This document shows positions 60,756 to 64,000 of a stretch of DNA of 64,000 bases, piece by piece. Location of the stretch: contig DUSS01000045.1 of the NCBI GenBank assembly GCA_012842495.1, positions 134,634-198,633 on the forward strand, written 5' to 3'. The translations under genes were made by a program, and so were the position numbers. The stretch's first letter is position 1; each line of letters starts with the position of its first letter. The notes under the pieces were generated by a model. That model did no database searches and was not told where the DNA came from. It was given only the letters and a program-made list of their open reading frames with translations. Source of the DNA: Candidatus Fermentithermobacillaceae bacterium (GTDB lineage: Bacteria; Bacillota; Sulfobacillia; Fermentithermobacillales; DUSS01).

Positions 60756-62009
60756 ATGGCGGAGAAGACGTTAAATCCTTTTGAAATCGTCCAGGGTCAG
60801 ATTAAAAGGGCTTGTGACCAGCTGGGGCTGGAACCCGCGGCCTACGATATCCTGAAGCAACCGGAGAGGGCCATAGAGGTTTCGTTCCCGGTGGAAATGG
60901 ACGATGGCACGGTTAAGGTGTTCACAGGATGGCGCTCTCAGCACAATACCGCATTGGGTCCGGCTAAAGGAGGACTCAGGTTCCATCCCAACACCAACTT
61001 CGACGAGGTTAAAGCGCTCTCCATGTGGATGACGTTTAAGTGCTCCGTAGTAGGTCTTCCCTATGGCGGGGGTAAGGGGGCGGTGAGGTGCAACCCCAAG
61101 GAACTTTCGCCCAGGGAGCTGGAGAGGATTTCCCGCGGCTTCATCAGAGCTCTAGGCGACTTCATAGGTCCTCTTAAAGATATTCCGGCGCCGGACGTAT
61201 ACACCAACGCACAGATCATGGCGTGGATGGTGGACGAGTTTTCTGCAATGAAGGGATTCCCCAACCCCGGGCTACTGACTGGAAAGCCCATATTGCTCGG
61301 AGGTTCCCTTGGGCGCAATACCGCAACCGCGAGGGGTTGCACTTATGTTATTCGCGAAGCTGCGAAGAAAATCGGTCTCGATCTGAAAAAAGCTACTTAC
61401 GCCGTTAACGGCTTCGGGAACGCCGGGTCTTATTCGGCCTTCTTCATGAAAGATATGGGCGCCAAGATGGTGGCGTGCAATGACTCCAAGGGTGGTGCTT
61501 ACAACCCCGAAGGAATGGACCCGGTGGCAGTCTCCCAGTGGAAAGCCGAGCACGGCACGGTGAAAGGATTCCCCGGCTCTCGTGATATTTCCACCGAAGA
61601 GCTTTACGCCCTTCCGGTGGACATACTCATCCCGGCAGCTTTGGAGAACACGATAACCCAGTCGATCGCCCCGAACGTAAAGGCCAAAATAATTGGGGAA
61701 GCTGCCAACGGGCCCACCACCCCAGAAGCCGATGAGATCCTGAACAAGAAGGGGGTCATGATTCTCCCGGACATCCTGGCGTCCGCCGGTGGGGTGACCG
61801 TGTCCTATTTCGAGTGGGTGCAAAACCTGATGAACTTCTACTGGACGGCCGAGGAAGTAGATAGCCGTCTGGAGAACATCATGGTGAAAGCTTTCGAGGA
61901 AGTCTATGCCATGCACAAAGAAAAGGGAGTTTCCCTGAGGGAAGCTGCGTTCCTGGTGGCCGTCAAAAAAGTGGCCGACGCCATGAGGCTCAGGGGCTGG
62001 CTCTCCTAA
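60756..62009 (+). CDS. gdhA: Glutamate dehydrogenase (Glu/Leu/Phe/Val dehydrogenase family)
   Basis: The 417-residue hexameric-type enzyme has the substrate domain (GLRFHPNTNFDEVKALSMWM, catalytic Lys in LPYGGGKGAV, IPAPDVYTNAQIMAWM) and the nucleotide domain (YAVNGFGNAGSY). It interconverts glutamate and 2-oxoglutarate plus ammonia. Immediately behind korDABC it would feed 2-oxoglutarate to that enzyme. Coenzyme preference is not evident. ATG 60756 follows GGGGGAGG; a strong terminator follows the gene. Confidence 0.93.
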   Translation: MAEKTLNPFEIVQGQIKRACDQLGLEPAAYDILKQPERAIEVSFPVEMDDGTVKVFTGWRSQHNTALGPAKGGLRFHPNTNFDEVKALSMWMTFKCSVVGLPYGGGKGAVRCNPKELSPRELERISRGFIRALGDFIGPLKDIPAPDVYTNAQIMAWMVDEFSAMKGFPNPGLLTGKPILLGGSLGRNTATARGCTYVIREAAKKIGLDLKKATYAVNGFGNAGSYSAFFMKDMGAKMVACNDSKGGAYNPEGMDPVAVSQWKAEHGTVKGFPGSRDISTEELYALPVDILIPAALENTITQSIAPNVKAKIIGEAANGPTTPEADEILNKKGVMILPDILASAGGVTVSYFEWVQNLMNFYWTAEEVDSRLENIMVKAFEEVYAMHKEKGVSLREAAFLVAVKKVADAMRLRGWLS

Positions 62010-62032
62010 GGCAAAGCCACCCGAGATACTTA

Positions 62033-62067
62033 GGCCCATCCCCAGTTCTCGGGGATGGGCCTTCTCT
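62033..62067 (+). terminator. Terminator after glutamate dehydrogenase
   Basis: GGCCCATCCCC (62033-62043) and GGGGATGGGCC (62051-62061) form a perfect 11-bp stem with a 7-base loop, followed by TTCTCT. Confidence 0.75.
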
Positions 62068-62089
62068 GAAACGAAGGGGGAGTGCATAG

Positions 62090-63766
62090 TTGTCGCAAGA
62101 GAAAAACAGGGAACTGGAGAACGCAAAAGCTTCCTGGGAGCGTTCGACCCTCGCGAGGGTCGTTTCCAAGTTTCCTGAAAGACAATCCTCGTTCAAAACG
62201 GACTCGGGTATCCAGCTGGAGCGGGTGTTTACCCCGGTCGAACTCGGAGACTGGGATTACCTGACCAAGCTCGGCTTTCCCGGTGACTACCCCTTTACCA
62301 GGGGAGTCCAGCCCACTATGTACCGGGGAAGGCTCTGGACCATGCGTCAGTATGCCGGCTTCGGAACAGCCGAAGAGACCAATAAACGGTTTCGTTTCCT
62401 GCTGGACCAGGGTCAGACCGGTTTGAGCGTAGCCTTCGACCTTCCGACTCAAATGGGGTACGATTCGGACCATCCCCTGGCCGAAGGAGAAATTGGGCGC
62501 GTCGGGGTGGCGGTAGATTCCCTGGAAGACATGGAACTGATATTCCAGGGTATCCCCTTGGATAAGGTTTCTACCTCCATGACCATTAACGCTCCCGCTG
62601 CCGTACTCTTGGCCATGTACCAGGTGGTAGGCGAAAAGCAAGGGACGAGCCCGGACAAACTCGAGGGAACGGTCCAAAACGATATATTGAAGGAATACGT
62701 GGCGAGAGGCACGTACATTTTCCCACCTGGGCCATCCATGCGCCTCGTCACCGACGTGTTCGAATACTGCTCGAAAGCGATCCCCAATTGGAACACGATT
62801 TCTGTCAGCGGTTACCATATAAGAGAAGCGGGCGCTACCGCAGCTCAAGAGCTGGCTTTTACCCTGGCCGATGGCATCGCTTACGTCGAAGCGGCCATAA
62901 AGAGGGGGCTCGATGTGGACGCGTTTGCGGGGCGACTGTCTTTCTTCTTCGCGTGCCAGATGAACTTCCTCGAGGAAATCGCCAAATTCCGGGCAGCCAG
63001 AAGACTTTGGGCCAGGATTATGAAGGAGCGGTTCGGGGCGAAAAGCCCGAGGTCGTGGATGCTCCGATTCCATACCCAAACGGCAGGTTCTTCTCTTACG
63101 GCGCAGCAACCCTTCGTAAACGTCGTTCGTACGGCCATAGAAGCGCTTGCGGCCGTCCTCGGAGGGACCCAGTCTCTTCATACCAACTCGTGGGATGAAG
63201 CTCTGTCCCTTCCCACGGAAGAGTCGGTGAAGATCGCTCTCCGCACCCAGCAGGTAATCGCTTTTGAGACGGGTGTCGCGGATACCATCGATCCCCTCGG
63301 AGGGAGCTATTGTCTGGAGCGACTTACCGACGAACTCGAGGCCCTTGCCGAAGACTATATTCGGAAGATCGACGACCTGGGAGGAGCGGTCGCCGCGATC
63401 GAGTGCGGCTTTATGCAGCGCGAGATCCAGGAGAGCGCGTACCGGTATCAAAAGGCCGTGGAAAAAAAGGAACGTATTGTAGTAGGGGTTAATGCTTTTA
63501 CTGAGAAAGAGGAGCCTCCCAGGGAGATATTGCGCCTGGATCCGGCCGTGGCCGAGTCCCAATTAAAGCGGCTCCGGGCTCTGAGGATGCGGAGGGACGG
63601 CGCCGCTGTGAAAAGGGCACTAAAAGAGATAGAGAGGGCGGCAAAAGGGGAGGAGAATCTGATACCCCCTATAATCGAAGCGGTAAGAGCATATGCCACC
63701 ATCGGAGAGATCTGCGATGTGCTCAGGGGCGTGTTCGGTACCTACCATCCCGCGGCCGTATTCTAA
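62090..63766 (+). CDS. Methylmalonyl-CoA mutase-type acyl-CoA mutase, catalytic (large) subunit
   Basis: The 558-residue chain is the TIM-barrel catalytic part of a split acyl-CoA mutase: PYTRGVQ-like [36 protein letters not shown], the [16 protein letters not shown] segment and [16 protein letters not shown]. These are typical of methylmalonyl-CoA mutase (R to succinyl-CoA). It lacks the C-terminal B12-binding domain, which must come from a separate small subunit. That gene is not next to it in this window. TTG 62090 follows GGGGGAG. Isobutyryl- or ethylmalonyl-type specificity cannot be excluded, but the epimerase gene that follows favours methylmalonyl-CoA. Confidence 0.92.
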   Translation: MSQEKNRELENAKASWERSTLARVVSKFPERQSSFKTDSGIQLERVFTPVELGDWDYLTKLGFPGDYPFTRGVQPTMYRGRLWTMRQYAGFGTAEETNKRFRFLLDQGQTGLSVAFDLPTQMGYDSDHPLAEGEIGRVGVAVDSLEDMELIFQGIPLDKVSTSMTINAPAAVLLAMYQVVGEKQGTSPDKLEGTVQNDILKEYVARGTYIFPPGPSMRLVTDVFEYCSKAIPNWNTISVSGYHIREAGATAAQELAFTLADGIAYVEAAIKRGLDVDAFAGRLSFFFACQMNFLEEIAKFRAARRLWARIMKERFGAKSPRSWMLRFHTQTAGSSLTAQQPFVNVVRTAIEALAAVLGGTQSLHTNSWDEALSLPTEESVKIALRTQQVIAFETGVADTIDPLGGSYCLERLTDELEALAEDYIRKIDDLGGAVAAIECGFMQREIQESAYRYQKAVEKKERIVVGVNAFTEKEEPPREILRLDPAVAESQLKRLRALRMRRDGAAVKRALKEIERAAKGEENLIPPIIEAVRAYATIGEICDVLRGVFGTYHPAAVF

Positions 63767-63916
63767 GACCCCGGGCGACCTGCTCGGTGGGCAGAATGCT
63801 GCAGGCGCCGTTGGTTGGGCGTCATGAAAGAGACTGGGTGCGGCGAGGTATGGCAGCGTCCTGGTGGTCAAGGTGAGGTTAGAGGCTGTTGTACCGGAGA
63901 TTGGAGGTGGTTTTCT

Positions 63917-64000
63917 GTGATAAAGAAGATCGATCACTTGGGGATAGCTGTGAACGATGTGAAACAAGCTGCGGAGGACTTCGCTCGGGCTTTCGGCATC
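63917..64000 (+). CDS. mce: Methylmalonyl-CoA epimerase, N-terminal part
   Basis: The first 28 codons, from GTG 63917 behind GGAGG, encode IKKIDHLGIAVNDVKQAAED, the typical start of the glyoxalase-fold methylmalonyl-CoA epimerase with the metal-binding His in DHLGIAV. The gene runs off the right edge. Its place after the mutase supports the assignment. The 150 bases between the two (63767-63916) contain no gene. Confidence 0.85.
   Translation, partial: MIKKIDHLGIAVNDVKQAAEDFARAFGI

Noticed and set aside
62030-63562. 510-codon open frame antisense to the mutase gene
   Set aside because: The composition is that of a G+C-driven shadow frame, and the sense frame is an unmistakable acyl-CoA mutase.

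Overview
The window looks like part of the chromosome of an anaerobic, endospore-forming member of the Bacillota with a fairly high G+C content. The evidence is threefold. There are sporulation genes (ytxC, yunB, bofC and a three-copy SPOCS/DUF3794 protein). Regulation is Firmicutes-type (two T-box leaders and an L20 leader). Metabolism is ferredoxin-linked (KorDABC, glutamate dehydrogenase, methylmalonyl-CoA mutase). An SLH-domain surface protein suggests an S-layer-bearing monoderm-type envelope. I cannot name the genus from sequence alone.

Layout. 1-4.2 kb: the tail of an AIR-synthase/HypE-like gene, then an operon pairing a membrane coiled-coil protein with a DUF1257 (Ycf35-like) protein, a DUF2997-like protein, a small ORF, a Ycf46-like AAA+ ATPase and a NifU-C protein. 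4.2-14 kb: envelope and spore genes (glycosyltransferase, SPOCS/SH3 protein, beta-lactamase fold protein, NlpC/P60, CAP protein, SH3 protein, PgpA/YutG, LPG-synthase-like membrane protein, CapA-SLH) and an overlooked 26-residue tryptophan-rich peptide. 14.1-14.7 kb: six tRNA genes behind one strong promoter. 14.7-24.3 kb: ytxC, a secreted Ig-like protein, T-box-thrS, L20 leader-infC-rpmI-rplT, ktrB-ktrA and a SpoU methyltransferase.

24.3-31.6 kb reads as an accessory segment wedged between the SpoU gene and pheST. It holds a CPBP protease, a decayed ExeA-type element, a sigma-54-type promoter driving a class V aminotransferase and a dicarboxylate/amino-acid symporter, a sigma-54 activator with a cysteine cluster, and an ISLre2 remnant. 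31.6-47.8 kb: T-box-pheST, a PolX-like protein whose polymerase site is lost, an L,D-transpeptidase, an orphan binding lipoprotein, DUF421, a thioredoxin-like protein, mutS2, a class A PBP and tyrS. 47.9-56.7 kb: yunB, nadE, yebC, bofC, ruvCAB, queH, DUF2905, queA, tgt and yajC, in the familiar Firmicutes order. 56.8-64 kb: a GntR regulator overlapping korDABC, gdh, the methylmalonyl-CoA mutase catalytic chain and the start of the epimerase. Together these could link amino-acid oxidation to 2-oxoacid:ferredoxin chemistry and the propionyl/succinyl-CoA route.

The observations most worth following are the Ycf46/Ycf35/DUF2997 module with its membrane partner, the sigma-54 module between two dead elements, the PolX-like protein without its catalytic aspartates, the tryptophan-rich micropeptide, and a nested RNA hairpin that would mask the bofC ribosome-binding site. 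No CRISPR array, rRNA gene or intact transposon was seen.
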